49,526 bases of DNA from Mesotaenium endlicherianum (Eukaryota > Streptophyta > Zygnematophyceae > Zygnematales > Mesotaeniaceae), in contig WELA01004762.1 of NCBI GenBank assembly GCA_009602735.1, positions 1 through 49,526 on the forward strand, given 5' to 3'. Of this stretch, positions 11,515-24,644 are shown one piece after another. Every line of letters begins with the position of its first letter. Within the stretch, counting starts at the first letter, position 1. A model generated the notes under the pieces. That model made no database searches. It had not been told where the DNA came from and saw only the letters and a program-made list of their open reading frames with translations. Position numbers and translations under genes: made by a program.

Positions 11515-14500
11515 ATATGTGTGCATGGATATGCATATACAATGTATATGTAGCTGCGACGTTCACGTGTATAGAAGGCAGACGGAGAGTGTTCAGCCTG
11601 GTCCAGCCAAGTATGCGAGAATTTAACAACGAGTTGCTGTCTTCAGATCGAGAACACCCTCGCAGCCAATGCTGCTCCACCTGTCTGCCACCTGGCAACC
11701 CCGTTGAATTACACGTGTCACCACGCGACTGTCTCGTCATACCAGGACGCACAAGGGAGGCGCCTTAGCAGGACGCATCCACAGCCAGACGCAGAACGGC
11801 AACCCGCCCGAGAGGGCCCTGGCAGAGCGCGTGCTGGCGGGGTGCTGCACCCCCCTGCTGGACATGGTGCGCCGGTGGGTGCTGGAGGGCGACCTCCGGG
11901 ACCCCTACTCCGAGTTCTTTGTGGTGGCCGACCCCGGCGTGAGCAGCGACAACTTCTGGAGGCTTGCTTACAGGCAGGTGCCCCCTTACTCTTCTCCCGT
12001 GTCTCCTCTTGCACGGTGGAGTAACCTCTCATTCGTATTCGATGTTTTTTCTTTTGTCATCCTGGCTCGCTGCCTTTTTTCTCTGCCGGCATATTGCCTG
12101 CGTTCTCCACTGGTGCCCACCCTGGCGTCTTCCTGGTGACAGCTGTCCTCATACCAAAGGACTCGAAGCTGCATTGACCCTGTCAATATATCCAGTGACA
12201 TATTTTCGGGGCCGTATTGGGACAATGAGAGGCGGAAGCTGTGGCGCACAGCCGTGCTGGTGTGGTGTCAAGTTGCATGCCTGCACAGCTCTGCAGCGGT
12301 GCCATTCTGATGCTTACTGGGGGAGAGCATTTGTTGACGGCTCAGATTGCAGGAGGACATGGTGCCGTCCTTCATATCGTCGGATCTGGCCGCCCGCATT
12401 CTGCGCACCGGCAAGTCCATCAACTTCCTTCGCAAGTAAGCATCTGCCAACAGCTTCAGCCTAAGCTCTCCTCCCCGTGACCCCTCACCAGCCAGCACCT
12501 GCCGCTGCTCCCTTAAGTTAGCATTCAGCTTCAGACCTCCGCCCCCATTTTCCCTGACCCCTCACCATTTAGTGCCTGGTGCTCCTCTAGCAAGCCTCCA
12601 GCTTGAACCCTCCTGCCCTCCATTTCCCCTGCCCCTGATCCCTTACCAGCCAGTACCTGCTGTTCCCTTCAGCAACCCTCCAGCTTAAGGTATCTTCCCC
12701 ACTTTTGCCCCTGACCCCTCACCGGTCAATGCCTGCCTCTCCCTTCAGCAAGCCTCCAGCTTGAACCGTCCCCCCCTCCAACTTTCCTGCCCCTGATCTC
12801 CCACTAATGAGCAGTGCCTGCTTCTCTATTGATTCAAGCCTTGAAGTTTATTTGCTTTCGCTTCCCCTGCCCCTGCCCCTACCCCTGCCCCTGCCCCTAC
12901 CCCTGCCCCTGCCCCTGACCTGTCAGTCAGTGCCTGCTGCTTTTTTGTGTTCCAATCCTCATTCTTTTTTGCGCCTGGAGCAAGCCCGAGCAAAGAGCGC
13001 AAAAAATAGGAAATAGTTCCTGGCAGAGCTGGTTCACAAATTTATGTCCCCGTGCGTCGGGCTTCCCTGCCACGTGTCTGGCCGGGAGCAGGTGCTGCAA
13101 CGACCAGGAGTGGCCGGAAGCCGCAGCCGCCGCTGTCATGGCTGCCAGCGCGAAGCAGGAGGCGGAGGGCGCCACCACCGAGCTCGAGGCGCTGGCTTTG
13201 CTCGTCGAGGAAGCTTCGCAGCAGATCGACGCGCACCTGGTCAAGGTACGGAAGGAAGGCACCTGTCATACCATGCCTCTAGTTTCACCCGCTGCCAAAG
13301 TGGCAATATCAGTGGCACAGTGGCGCTCAGTGGCGCTGGTACCTGGCAGACAAGTACTGCCGTCGCAGAAAGCTCGTATGTGTGACTTCTGGTCCCCGTG
13401 AGGCAGGGTGTGGTGAGTGGTGAAGACTGGCTGATTGACGTGGCACAGCAGGGAGCACGTGCTGGGGTCTGATCGATGCTGGAACTGTTGCTGGCGTGCT
13501 GCTCTGGAAGGACAGGCTGATTGAGCTGGGTATACTCCAGTTACCCGACAAGCACTGTGAATAAGCAGCGCCTGCCGCGCGTCCAGTTTGAAACGCCATC
13601 CGGTCCTCCCGTATTTTGTCCCCGATACCATTCGAAACAACAGCACGTTATGTGTAACGACAAGCAGATGCCGTTGCTGATGAGCCCGAAGGCACACGTC
13701 TAGAGGAGTCCCTGGTCAGCCGTTGAGAGAGTGGGCTGGGAGGCAGCCCTTGTCATTTCAGTGTGTTGGATCGGCCCCCCTCTCAATACAGGCCTGCCTG
13801 CCTGCCTGCTGCGAGTCCTAAAGTCTCGACTGTGCTGCATGCAGGTGATGTTCAAGAAGTACCACTTCATGAGGCACTGCGAGGCCATCCGGCGGTACCT
13901 GCTGCACAGCCAGGGCGACTTCATCCAGGTGCACGCTCGCTCGCTCGCTCGTTGTCACACTCTGCATCGATCCCCTTGGAGGCTTCAAGGGGGGAAAAAC
14001 AGTCACCCCTTCTTCGGAGTGTCTCTGAAACTGTGACAGAAGACCGCTCTTGAAGAGAAATGCGACGCTATTGACCGAAAGCATCTGTTCCAAGACCGCA
14101 ACCAAATACTGTCCGCCAATAATTGAATATGCATGACCACGGTGGATATACTGCTGATACCACCCTAGCACACTGTTGACGTGATAATGGTCCGCTATTG
14201 CACATTCACCGTGCTATGCTCGCCTCGCAATTGACAGACAAAAGAACCACAGAGCTCACTTCTGCCCTTCGGCAAAGGCTCCACGTATGCCCGGTGGTGT
14301 CCACGTACACTCTGGTAACGTAGTTAGGTGAGCTAGAAGGGGAGCGTGAGATGAGCTCAGATTTTGTAGATCTTCCCAGACGGAGACGGGAAATCGCCCG
14401 TGCGAGGCCGCTGACGCTGACCGAGCTCGTCGCACGTCTGCGGCGTGCGCGCGCGCAGCTCCTGATCGCGTACGTGGGCCCCGAGCTGGACCAGCCGCTG

Positions 14501-17500
14501 GACCAGATCAGCATCTTCAAGCTCTCCTGTGAGTGACGCTTCCCCCTCTCTCGTGGGTGCATCCCTCTCCGCCACTCACTGACCGCGGAGCATCCCCTTG
14601 TTTGCCACTCACTGAGTGAACCATCTCCCTCTCGCAGGTGCACTCCTTTCTGCTACTCAGTGTGAGGAGCAAGGCTTGCTTAGAAGGGGGCGTGAGATTG
14701 GGCGGTAGGCGGCAGTGCAATGGCACCTTTCTGTGATTCTGTTGTCACAAGGGGCCGTGAGATGGGACGATGGGTATTAAATCAGAGATAAGTACTGCGC
14801 CTTTCTGGTGCCGACTGCGGGCCTCGACGGTTCCACCTGGCCCCTCCTGCCCTATTGCTTGTGGGCACAGTCGGACTCTCAGCTCTTGTGCCTCTGTTGC
14901 CCGGCTTGTGACACGCTGTAAAACACTTGTCGATGTAACAGCACCTGACACGGTGCAAGTGGGCACCTCACTTCTCTCTCCAGGAGTCGCCACGCGCTTT
15001 GCACTTCGGCCTGCTTCTACTCCTGCGTTGGCGCAACAGCTGAGGTGGATGAGCTGCACAATATGCTTGCGTGGTTTGCGATGTATGGTGAAGGGTGCGT
15101 GCGTGCACGGCCTACGGGGATCGTACGAGAGTGTTCGCGTATGGGTGTGTCGTGTATGAGGTTGCAGCCAAGCTAGAAATGGCCGGGAGAGAGGGGCTTG
15201 ATCGCAGTCAGCTTGTCTGGTCCGCGGTGAATGGTGCATACACGCCTGGCTGATGGGCGTTCTGTGCGAGGTGGCGTGCAGCCAAGCTGGACATGGCCGT
15301 GAGAGGCTCGCTGGCGCAGTATGAGGACCCCGCCATCCTGGACTGCCTCAAGGTCGGCCCCATCACCAGCAGGTAGCGTCAAGCAGCAGCCCTCTGATTT
15401 CGCCGTGCATGCCAACTGCGGTTGCAGGCGACTGCTTTGAGATCTGAGAGAGTCGTGCAGGTTGTCCGGGTGGCATCTGCTCATTGGGCCGGGCCAGGCT
15501 GGGTAGCTGCTAGGGGAGCTAGGGCCTAGCTGGCATGCTCGAGTGAGTGCTACGCGTCTTCCAGCGCGCCTCGTGTTTGCTACCTATGCATACTCACCAC
15601 TCTCAACACTGCGTCATTGGGGCGAGAGAGCTCCTAGGAAGCCGTGAATATAACGAGTGTGGTGGAGTCTTGATGAATCTTAATGTCGGCTTCACTTGGG
15701 GACTGTTGCTTGGTGCTACGTTGGGGCCTGATTCTTTCTTCCACTTTTGAATTTTGTTTTCATCATTTCAACCTTTCGTCTTATCATGTTATTTCTCATG
15801 GCAGCTTGAGCCGGAGCGGGTGGGACGCCTTCTCGCTGCGCTACCTGGTGCAGCCGCCGCTGACAGCTGTCTTCACGCCGCCCGCCATGGAGCACTACCT
15901 GCGCATCTTCAACCTGCTGTGGCGCATCCAGCGCGTCGACCACGCCCTTGCTGCCACCTGGCACACCATGGCTGCCGAGCGCCCCGCCCGCGTCAAGAAC
16001 GACGCCACCTCCTCCTCCTCCTTCTCCTCGCGCTCCCCCCCCTCCTCCGCCCCCCTCTCCCGCTCCTCCTCCGTCCGCTCCAGCTACAGCCACCACGGCG
16101 GCGGCGTCAGGGGCAGCAGGTCGAGCATGGTCAGCAACGATGGGGCGGCGCCGTTATCGGTCGCCTCCGTGGGCCGCAGCGGGCTGGAGGACCACCCCGA
16201 GTTTGACGGGCTGCTGAAGAGCTACGAGCTGCTGCGCTCGGAGATGGCGCACTTTGTGGGCAACGTGCGCATCTACTTTGTGCTCGAGGTCATGGAGAAC
16301 AATCGCGCCGACTTCGCCGCCAAGGCTGAGGCGCGTTCCTGCCGCCCTTTCTCCCCCCCCCCAATTTCCTGGCTCCCGCACACGCTCGCGCTATTCCTTG
16401 GCCAATCCGCCTAGTAGAATTTGGTTGTGCACGTTCTGCGTTGCTCGCATGCCTCGCTTTGCATCTATCTTTCAGAAGAAAACCACAGTCTGTCCCGCTG
16501 GGGCCCTGGTTCAAGTGGCTCTGTCTCTGTGTGCGCGAGTTCGTCTGTGTATGTGTATGCCTGTGTGTGTGTTTGTATGTGCACATCTTTTCCCGACAGG
16601 CGTTGTGGGGCTGCCAGCTGTGCAGGTTGCCAAGGGGCTGGACGAGCTGATAGAGGCGCACGAACTCTACATCCAGGCCGTTGTGGAGAAGGCCCTCCTG
16701 GGGGAGTGCTCCCAGCTGCTGCGCAAGGTGCTCTACACTCTGTTCGACCACATCCTCACCTTCACCGCCATGGTGGCCGACGCCTACAGCAAGATCCGCG
16801 ACGTCAGGGCCCAGTTGAGTTCCCGCCAAGCCAACTCACTCCTCCCCAGCCCAGGCAGCTGCCCGTGGCTGACCCCTGGCCGCACTTAAGCTACCAGAGG
16901 GCTGAAAATGGCTCCCGCACTTTGCACCCGGGGAGCATAATTATCGGATTCATGTTTGGTTCTACGTGTGTAACAGCTGGCGCCGCTGATATGCCCAGCG
17001 CGTGTCTGACATGAGTGGCCTTCTGTCGTGCCTTTCATGCCCCTTTGAGAAGACCTCCATTCTTAGTACAAGGCTAAGATGATTCATTTCGGAGTGGACA
17101 GAGTGACCCTCAGCGTGTCTATGCAGTCACCTCCGTAAGCAGGAAGTTTACTCCCTAAAGCTCCCTCACGGACCTGTACTGGTGTGTTTGAAACCGCATC
17201 CCTCCGGAGAAGTACACTTGAGTTCACTTGACCCTGAACTTAGCGTCGTCGGCAAGGGTCGCTGTGTGCGGGAAACAGGAGAGCCAAGCGTGCGGCGGAG
17301 GCAGAAAAGAGGACGGCAGCGGGGCAGTGGGGCACAGTTGCCGCCGACGGGCCCCAGCCGCACGTTGCGCGAGAGTTTCTCGCCAAGGCCCAGAAAGAGA
17401 TGGAGGGCCTGAAGCAGCAGTATGCCTCGGACTTGGAGGGCTTCATCGCGCAGCTCCCGGCGCAGCAGCACGTCGACCTGCGCTTTCTCTCCCTTCGCCT

Positions 17501-17594
17501 TGACTTCTCCCTGTTCTATACGCGGCAGCACACATCGTCGTCGAATCCACCCCTGAAGCTTAGGCGGACACCACCTCCCAAAACCCTCGCGTAA
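9269..17594 (+). CDS. GCP3: Gamma-tubulin complex component 3 (GCP3/Spc98 family)
   Basis: Thirteen-exon model: 9269-9463, 9792-10339, 10605-10713, 11058-11287, 11746-11977, 12353-12435, 13092-13245, 13845-13928, 14459-14528, 15282-15372, 15805-~16330, ~16626-~16810, ~17285-17594. The first ten junctions are clean GT-AG with matching phase; donors near 16330 and 16810 and the last acceptor are ambiguous by tens of bases. GCP3 is a core subunit of the gamma-tubulin complex that nucleates microtubules. Landmarks: [33 protein letters not shown]; the GRIP1-like block [20 protein letters not shown] then [120 protein letters not shown]. About 940 residues, longer than the roughly 840 I recall for Arabidopsis, mainly from a Ser/Arg-rich insert at 15990-16190. 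Confidence 0.9.
11477..11510. repeat. (AT)n microsatellite
   Basis: About 17 AT units in intron 4 of GCP3, followed by TG/TA-rich sequence. Confidence 0.95.
12437..12830. repeat. Degenerate minisatellite (~75-80 bp unit) in GCP3 intron 6
   Basis: Four to five imperfect tandem copies of a C-rich unit carrying the recurring words CCCTGACCCCTCACCAG, CAGTGCCTGCTGCTCCCTTC and AGCAAGCCTCCAGCTTGAAC. The array fills most of intron 6. Confidence 0.8.
12862..12920. repeat. CCCTGC/CCCTAC hexamer array
   Basis: About ten tandem hexamers of CCCTGC type with some CCCTAC variants, immediately 3' of the minisatellite in GCP3 intron 6. Confidence 0.85.
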
Positions 17595-18495
17595 ATTGAA
17601 CTTCTAGAGCAATTCAACGAGTTACATTTTTCTAGCCACATTGAGGTATCTTGGAAGCCAGGTACAGGTCAAGTCACTTCTAAATAATGTAGCTATGTCC
17701 CTCTCTTCTATAGCTGTTGGCAATTGTATATACTATGCTGTATCAAATGATTCCTGCTTAAAAAAGTGCTCTTCCGAAGCGGGTGGCAGTTGTGAATATG
17801 GATCATGAGTTTATAGGTTCAGTATGAAATTGCTGCATTCGACGTTTGTTTCTGTTAATCATACATTGCTAGCGTAAGCCGTTGTAAGCTTCTGATGGGT
17901 GAAAGTGCTTTGCATTATCTCCTACTGATATGCAAGGTGTACGTATATTTCTCCTCAATTCCTATTTCTCCTCAAATTTTCTTACAACAACGAAAATACA
18001 GCTGTTAATTCTATCAGTACGTGCCAATCCTCGCATTTCCCAATTCAAGGTGCATGGCATTGGTTATAACTATGGCTCTTGATCGACATATGATATGGCG
18101 CACTACAATCGGAGAGTGGCTGACTGCATGTAGGAAGGCGAAGGCAATGAACCGTGTCTGGACTCTGATCATCGATGGCGTTCGCGCGCATCGAGCCGAT
18201 GAAGCGAGCCTGTGCGCGTGTGAGCTTGAGCACTCGCAATGTATATCCACCCAAATATCTCCCCTGGTGCTGGAGCCAATGGTGTGTCAGTGGTCACTCC
18301 CAACTCTCGACACTCGAATCGCGTCAGGCCCGACGGGTTAATTTTTTCTTTGAAATTGTGAAGATTAGGAACGTCACTCCACATTGTGCCTTAACTAAAT
18401 CTCTTGCTACTGTCTCCTTGCCCTCGGAGCTTTCTCGAGTATTGTAGCTGCACATTAGTCTTCTACTTTCTCAGACACTTCACTCTTCTCTCATC
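17595..18495. other. Intergenic region GCP3 to rhodanese gene
   Basis: AT-rich spacer holding the GCP3 3' region and the rhodanese promoter, both genes on the plus strand. No reading frame or repeat worth naming. Confidence 0.5.
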
Positions 18496-20298
18496 ATGGC
18501 TGCTACATTGGCTGCTAACACGTTATGCAGCCAGCTTCTCACAGCTGGAAGCTGCTCAGAAGCGGGTGTAGGAAGGAGAGGAGCTCAACTAACCTCTTCT
18601 TCTGGGTAAGACCCTGCAGCTGTGGTTCCATTGCTTCCAATATTAGTGAAGGACGAATATACTCTGTTATTTTCGAAGTCTCAAATTGTGCGAGCGTCTG
18701 ATGTGTGTAGTTTCGTTTATCTCGTAACTGGGCATCTGCGCTAACGCAATATTTTGTGTGTTATATGAACGAGGCTTAACGTGCGGAGTGATTGTGATCT
18801 TTTAAGAAGTTGTGGGTGCCGACTTCTTCTCTGTTTATGCAAATGCTTATTACAGCTCATGCTTCTCTGGCAGGCTTCACTCAGCTGGCTTCCGTAAGGT
18901 GGCGCTGACAGCCCATAAAGTCTCTGTGAGATCTCACTCTCGTCCACTTAGCGTTAGAGCAGACGTGCAGTTTCTTACTGCAGACGACGCCAAGAAGGTC
19001 GTAGAGAAGGATGGCTACAAAGTCCTGGACGTGAGAGACGAGAAGCAGTATGCTCGTTCTCATATTCCTGGCAGCATCAATGTGCCCCTTTACACGGAGA
19101 ACAAGGATAATGACATTGGTAAGCTTAAATACTGTTCCAATAGTGCACAAATTGCATATCTTCTAGAGCTTAAGCCCCATACCTCTAAGACAATGTACTG
19201 CCTGTACCTCGCTTCTCGTTTATTTACGTTGTATGCCAAACAAAGGCTTCTGTTCTTGTTTATGAAGGACTTCGTGCAGTTATGTCACCCTGCGGGTGCT
19301 AAGCTCAAGTTGTCTTTTCTCATTCATGCAGAAACTATTATTAAAAGGCAAGCACATAACAACTTCGCTGGCATGTTGTACGGCCTCACATTCACAAAGC
19401 CCAACGACAACTTCGTTTCTCAAGTGGAGAAAACTGTAAACAAAGACCAGAAGCTGCTTGTCGTGTGCCAGGAAGGCTTGAGGTATGTCCAATCTAACAC
19501 TCTATCTGCATTCCCTGGCATCCTTGAGCTTGTTAATGAAGCAGTTGCTGGTTGCTGCTTGTCTTACACTACCTGCTTCTTAGGTGCTTGGGGGCCCTTG
19601 CAAACAACCTAGTGCAGCAGGCCAATCAGAGCAAAGTGCTTCTACAAGCTGCTAGAAAAACCGCCGGCTTTATGTGTCTCCGATGGAGAGATATTGGGAA
19701 ATGTGCGCTTCAACAAGCTGCACCTTATGACCGCCAGGTTTAATTTACTTACGTAGAGATGGGAATGCTCTGCATCTGACAGCATGTAGAGCTGGTTTAC
19801 GTGCAGATCTAGCAGTGCTACGACCAAGCTGCAGCAGGCTGGTTATAATGATCTTGCCATGATCACTGCAGGCCTTAATGTCGTCCCTCCAGGTAAGCAA
19901 CTCTCTAACTCTGTCTATCAGCCAGTAATTTTACACGTCACACAATTCTTTTTATTAGTGGGATAACTTCTATCCTTTGCAGGCAGCTAGTAAAGGTAAA
20001 AAGGTGCAGAGTAGCAAACGTGGGGGAGTTACACATCATCTTCGAGAGGGGGAGCGGGACGATGGTGTAATAAGTTCAGGTGCCACTTTGAGCAGGCACA
20101 TTCCCTAAGGAGGGGTCTGTGGAGCTTAACAAGGCGGGCAAAGGTGGCTTTGTCGCCATTCAGACGCAATTTTCCATTGTCCTTGGCTCTATCCTCATTG
20201 GTATAGCTTTCAAACCCTCGCCTTCCCACTCCCACACCTTGCCACAAGTTACATTCTGTTGCAGTAGCCATTTGTACCCCGCAGCTACCTGTGGTTAA
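18496..20298 (+). CDS. STR9: Chloroplast rhodanese-domain protein, STR9-like
   Basis: Five-exon model: 18496-18605, 18874-19118, 19332-19482, 19813-19892, 20096-20298 (TAA). The total of 789 nt is in frame (262 residues). The N-terminus (MAATLAANTLCSQLLTAGSC onward) is Ala/Ser/Thr-rich like a chloroplast transit peptide. The rhodanese fold runs VQFLTADDAKKVVEKDGYKV, LDVRDEKQYARSHIPGSINV, NNFAGMLYGLTFTKPNDNF, then the active-site loop KLLVVCQEGL with its Cys. The tail has KLQQAGYNDLAMITAGL, then FPKEGSVELNKAGKGGFVAI and a hydrophobic span FSIVLGSILIGIAF that may anchor it in thylakoid or envelope. This order matches the Arabidopsis STR9 family as I recall it. Substrate unknown. Oddity: joining 19482 to 19813 replaces the Arg normally ending the loop (CQEGLR) with Ser; an alternative acceptor at 19584 keeps the Arg but leads to a non-homologous frame ending in a stop. 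Confidence 0.8.
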
Positions 20299-21976
20299 GC
20301 GACCATCTTATTTGACAAGTCTTCCTGAACCATACAAGGTTCTCCCTTGGGAGCACGTGCAAATTTGCAAATCTGATGGCTCTTGCCTGTGCGTGTAAGC
20401 AGAAGGTGTGTCTGTTAAGTCGTGGGTAGTTGTGTCTGAGCTGTTCAATATGTACTGAATAATGTAGTTGGTCTGGCCGGTCTGAAAGGTCTGACGTCTT
20501 GATAGCTCTCCTTAAATGACCATAGGAGAGTGCCTCAAGATTGTCGTTTGCATTATATATTGTGACTCGTAGCAATTGGTTAGCTTCAGCTTGCTGGTAG
20601 CTGCATGTCTCGGCTTCAGAAGATGGACTTTGCATGCATGGACTGTGCAGACACTGCCTCCTACAGTGCATGTTAGTTATAACTATTTGACAAATTCATG
20701 TTTTTGCATCACATGGGCTGACTATTACTGGAATGCTCCCATTTCTGGCAGGCGCTATCATCTTCATCCAATTGTTCCCAGACCAAGCAAGCGTATTCCT
20801 CAAGTAGAAACGCTGAGCATTTGTTCATCACATTCAAAACACTTCCCTATGCCCTATTTACTACGGTACGCCACTTCTGTTAGTCACATTCACAACTTTT
20901 CCTTCTCTTTACTTTGGTATGTGGCTGAGTTTTACCTTTCTGAAAACAATAGATGACCGGCAGATATTTGTGTGCTAGCTTAGATGGCCCCTCCTATATA
21001 GGTCTCCTAGCTAGTTTTAGCTTAGCAGTGAAGCATCCTGTTGCTTGCTTCCTAGGCAGAGCAGACATATGGAGTGAGCTTCATTGTCGGAAGATTTGCT
21101 TGCTGTATTGCAGCACCCACTCCGAAAGCGGGCTCATATATTTGCTCCACAAGCCAAATGTACAGTTGCTGGCAATTGCAATAATACGACCTTTCACTCT
21201 CTGATGTCAGCTCCTGAGGCACAACTAATAGAAACTTATTTTAGTAAGACACATCATTTAACACGGTGTCAAGATGAAGGATGTGCATCAATTCTATGAA
21301 ATGTCTTATTATATGGGTCAAATTGTGCATAGCATGCACTCTTATATAGTCCATCTGCAAGTATCATTTTGTTATGAAGGAACGTTACTTTGCTGGCACT
21401 TGCATGTATGCATGCACTGTAAGCTTGTGGGCAACATAAAGGGACCTCTTGATTACATTACACCAAGTCACATGATGTCAATCAGGTCTTCATATAGCGT
21501 TAGTCGTAGTGGTGTATATGCACGTGAAAACACTGTTATCTCACATTCACTTCATGGAGCAACACGATGCCGCTTAGTCACATGTTAACATCAGCAGCTG
21601 TTGCAGTTACATACGAAAGCTTCACATAATGCAATAGCATCAAGCTTTAAGGTTTACAAGAATTGGAATGACAGGGTTCTTGTTGTAAAGACAAAAAGAG
21701 TGGTTCCAAACTGGCATGCCTGACTTAGCAGGCCAGATTAACCAAGTTCCTCAGAGGCAAATCTTTCAGTAACATATTACAAGATGTGTAATTTCATCTA
21801 TATAAGGAAGTGTGACTACCGCAAGACAGAGCCAGTTGCAACAGGTGCTCGCATGTCACTGCTGGCTAGGACACCACGTTTTCTGGAGAAGTCACACACG
21901 CCAGCAGAAGGAAGCAGGTCCTGACCTAGGAACTGCACGTGATGCTGACTTCTAATGAATCAACAAGAAGCAACAA
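20299..21976. other. Intergenic region between convergent rhodanese and CUL4 genes
   Basis: AT-rich sequence with no recognisable coding frame. It should contain the 3' ends of the rhodanese transcript (+) and the CUL4 transcript (-). Confidence 0.5.
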
Positions 21977-24611
21977 TCACGCGAGGTAATTGTAGATCTG
22001 CGGATTCGATTTGTCCCTCTCCAAGTACTCTCTGTCTATCAAGCTCTCTATGCGCTTCTTTAGGTCAGCCGGCTTGATTGGAAACTTCAGCTGCAACCGG
22101 ACACACACAATGCACGTTAGAACCCATCTTGCCAAACCTTGACGTGATACACTCAGGCTGCCGGCGGCTGCTAAGTACCAACTTGCTCTGCTCAGCTGCC
22201 CATCCTTGACAATTATAACATAATGTAAGATCATAGTAAATCAATCACTTAACGCGCAGACAGAAAATAAGGGACTGGTACTTGTACGACCTGAAACACG
22301 AACACGCTCGATGGAAGGGCTGGAAAACACGAGCGCCGCTATGTGTCTGAAGAAGACGACTCCTCAGGGAAGGGCCCTCTGGGCAGTCTAATCGAACAAA
22401 ACTTTCAAGATTCCCAGCAAGCGCCCTCCCTCCCTCCGCACAACAATAGCCAGTGGTCATTCACTGCCATGCACTGTCGTCTATTGTCGCCCACAGCCAG
22501 CGCCGTTCATGACCATTCACAGACCACCAAGTGCCTGCATCCGATTCGTACCTGCTGAAACAGCTCGGTGATGAGGAGCGTATGGCTCAGCACTTTGCGC
22601 GTCTTCATGATCCTCACGATCGCCGCATCAATCTGCAGCCCCCCTCCCACGACCAGCCAGCCAGCCATCGCAAACCGCCCCGTCCCCTCTTTGCGCTCTT
22701 ACTCAGCCATGCCTGGCCAGGGCCGAACTCCGCCACTGGCAAGAGGCACTGAAGTGGAGAGGAGACGAGAGCAAACTCCGCACAGAAGCGGCAACACCCC
22801 AGAAGACGGCTTCGACGGAGCACGCGTGAAGCCTCGCCCCACAGGTGGGAGAAAATGTATGCGGCTCAAACACGCAGCGACAGGAATAGAGAGACACAAC
22901 ATCACGCGCTGATTGGGAAAACCAGAGTCGACAGAGGACGAGAAGCGAGTTGGGGGGCGCGCGCAGCGAGGGGCAAGGGGGGCGAGGGTGCGAGGGGGCA
23001 AGGCAGCTTGTGGGGAGGGGGAGAAAGAGTGGCAGCAGGCGGCTCAGGGACCCGCACACCAGCGCACCCCTTCTAGATCCACCACCTGCCACCCGCCACG
23101 CACCTGGTACTGCCGGTCTTGGAACACGCGCTCCGTTGTGCTCGCATTCTCCTCCACCGTCTCCTTCAGCTGGATGGCATTGACCTGCGGAAACGGAGGG
23201 GGAAAGGACATGAGGGTGAGGGAGAAGGGGGGAAGAAGAGAAAGATGGGGGGGAGGGAGGTAGAGGCAGATAAGAATCTATCACACAAGAGGATCCCTGA
23301 GATAAGAGAGGAAGGTTTGGGGGGGGGGNNNNNNNNNNNNNNNNNNNNNNNNNNNNNNNNNNNNNNNNNNNNNNNNNNNNNNNNNNNNNNNNNNNNNNNN
23401 NNNNNNNNNNNNNNNNNNNNNNNNNNNNNNNNNNNNNNNNNNNNNNNNNNNNNNNNNNNNNNNNNNNNNNNNNNNNNNNNNNNNNNNNNNNNNNNNNNNN
23501 NNNNNNNNNNNNNNNNNNNNNNNNNNNNNNNNNNNNNNNNNNNNNNNNNNNNNNNNNNNNNNNNNNNNNNNNNNNNNNNNNNNNNNNNNNNNNNNNNNNN
23601 NNNNNNNNNNNNNNNNNNNNNNNNNNNNNNNNNNNNNNNNNNNNNNNNNNNNNNNNNNNNNNNNNNNNNNNNNNNNNNNNNNNNNNNNNNNNNNNNNNNN
23701 NNNNNNNNNNNNNNNNNNNNNNNNNNNNNNNNNNNNNNNNNNNNNNNNNNNNNNNNNNNNNNNNNNNNNNNNNNNNNNNNNNNNNNNNNNNNNNNNNNNN
23801 NNNNNNNNNNNNNNNNNNNNNNNNNNNNNNNNNNNNNNNNNNNNNNNNNNNNNNNNNNNNNNNNNNNNNNNNNGGGGGGGGGGGGGGGGGGGGGGGGGGA
23901 GAGAGGGAAAGGCCCGGGGGAAAGCTTAGTGACACGAGGTTAGCATCAGGACCGGCACTAGGTCGCGCATAGCAGACAAGACACTTCACTCGTCTCTGCC
24001 AGCGGCGTGGCAGTGGCAGTGCAATGAGAGGGAGAGAGGCTCCCGCACAGGCAAGCCCGCTATCAGCTCCGTGCTCCCGCTACAAGAGAGGACGGGCAGG
24101 GGAAAAGCAGGAGCACGCGAGGAGGGGGACTGTGGCTCGCTTGCTGCTGCTGACCTACCTTAATGCGGAAGAGGGGCGCGGAGAAGTCCTCGTTGAAGGA
24201 GAAGACGTCGTCGTCGTCCACTTCTCGGCCCTTGGGGTTCTGCCACACGCACACGCGCACCCGCAAACAGTCACTCGCGCCGACGCTTAGAACTAGGGAG
24301 TTCCACTAGCCATCGTGGAAGGGTGGCTCCCTTCTCGACACCTGTCACCACTGCCGATAGTCAGGAGCTCTCTCTCAAGCAGATACCGTTGCTTTAGGTT
24401 AGTATTCACACGGAACCTCACACATGAAATCGGCTGTTCCGCGTTAATGAGCCCCACGATGCAGAGCGGCTCCTGCAACACACGCACGCACGCGCACACC
24501 TGCACACGCGCGAGCACACACACACGCGAGCGCACACGCACACCCGCACACGCACACGCACACGCACACACATATGCACGCACACACATACAAAAACACA
24601 CGCATGCGCGT

Positions 24612-24644
<33 letters not shown>

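Noticed and set aside
12132..12240. A possible extra GCP3 exon after the CAG at 12138
   Set aside because: It does not match the family, and skipping it joins LAYRQ to EDMVPSF in phase, as expected.
12437..12930. Possible CRISPR-like array
   Set aside because: Units are degenerate, contiguous and lie inside a nuclear intron, with no constant repeat and variable spacer pattern.
22703..23989. Long minus-strand frame across the 545-N gap
   Set aside because: Its length is an artefact of untranslatable Ns; only the short CUL4 exon 15 inside it is supported.
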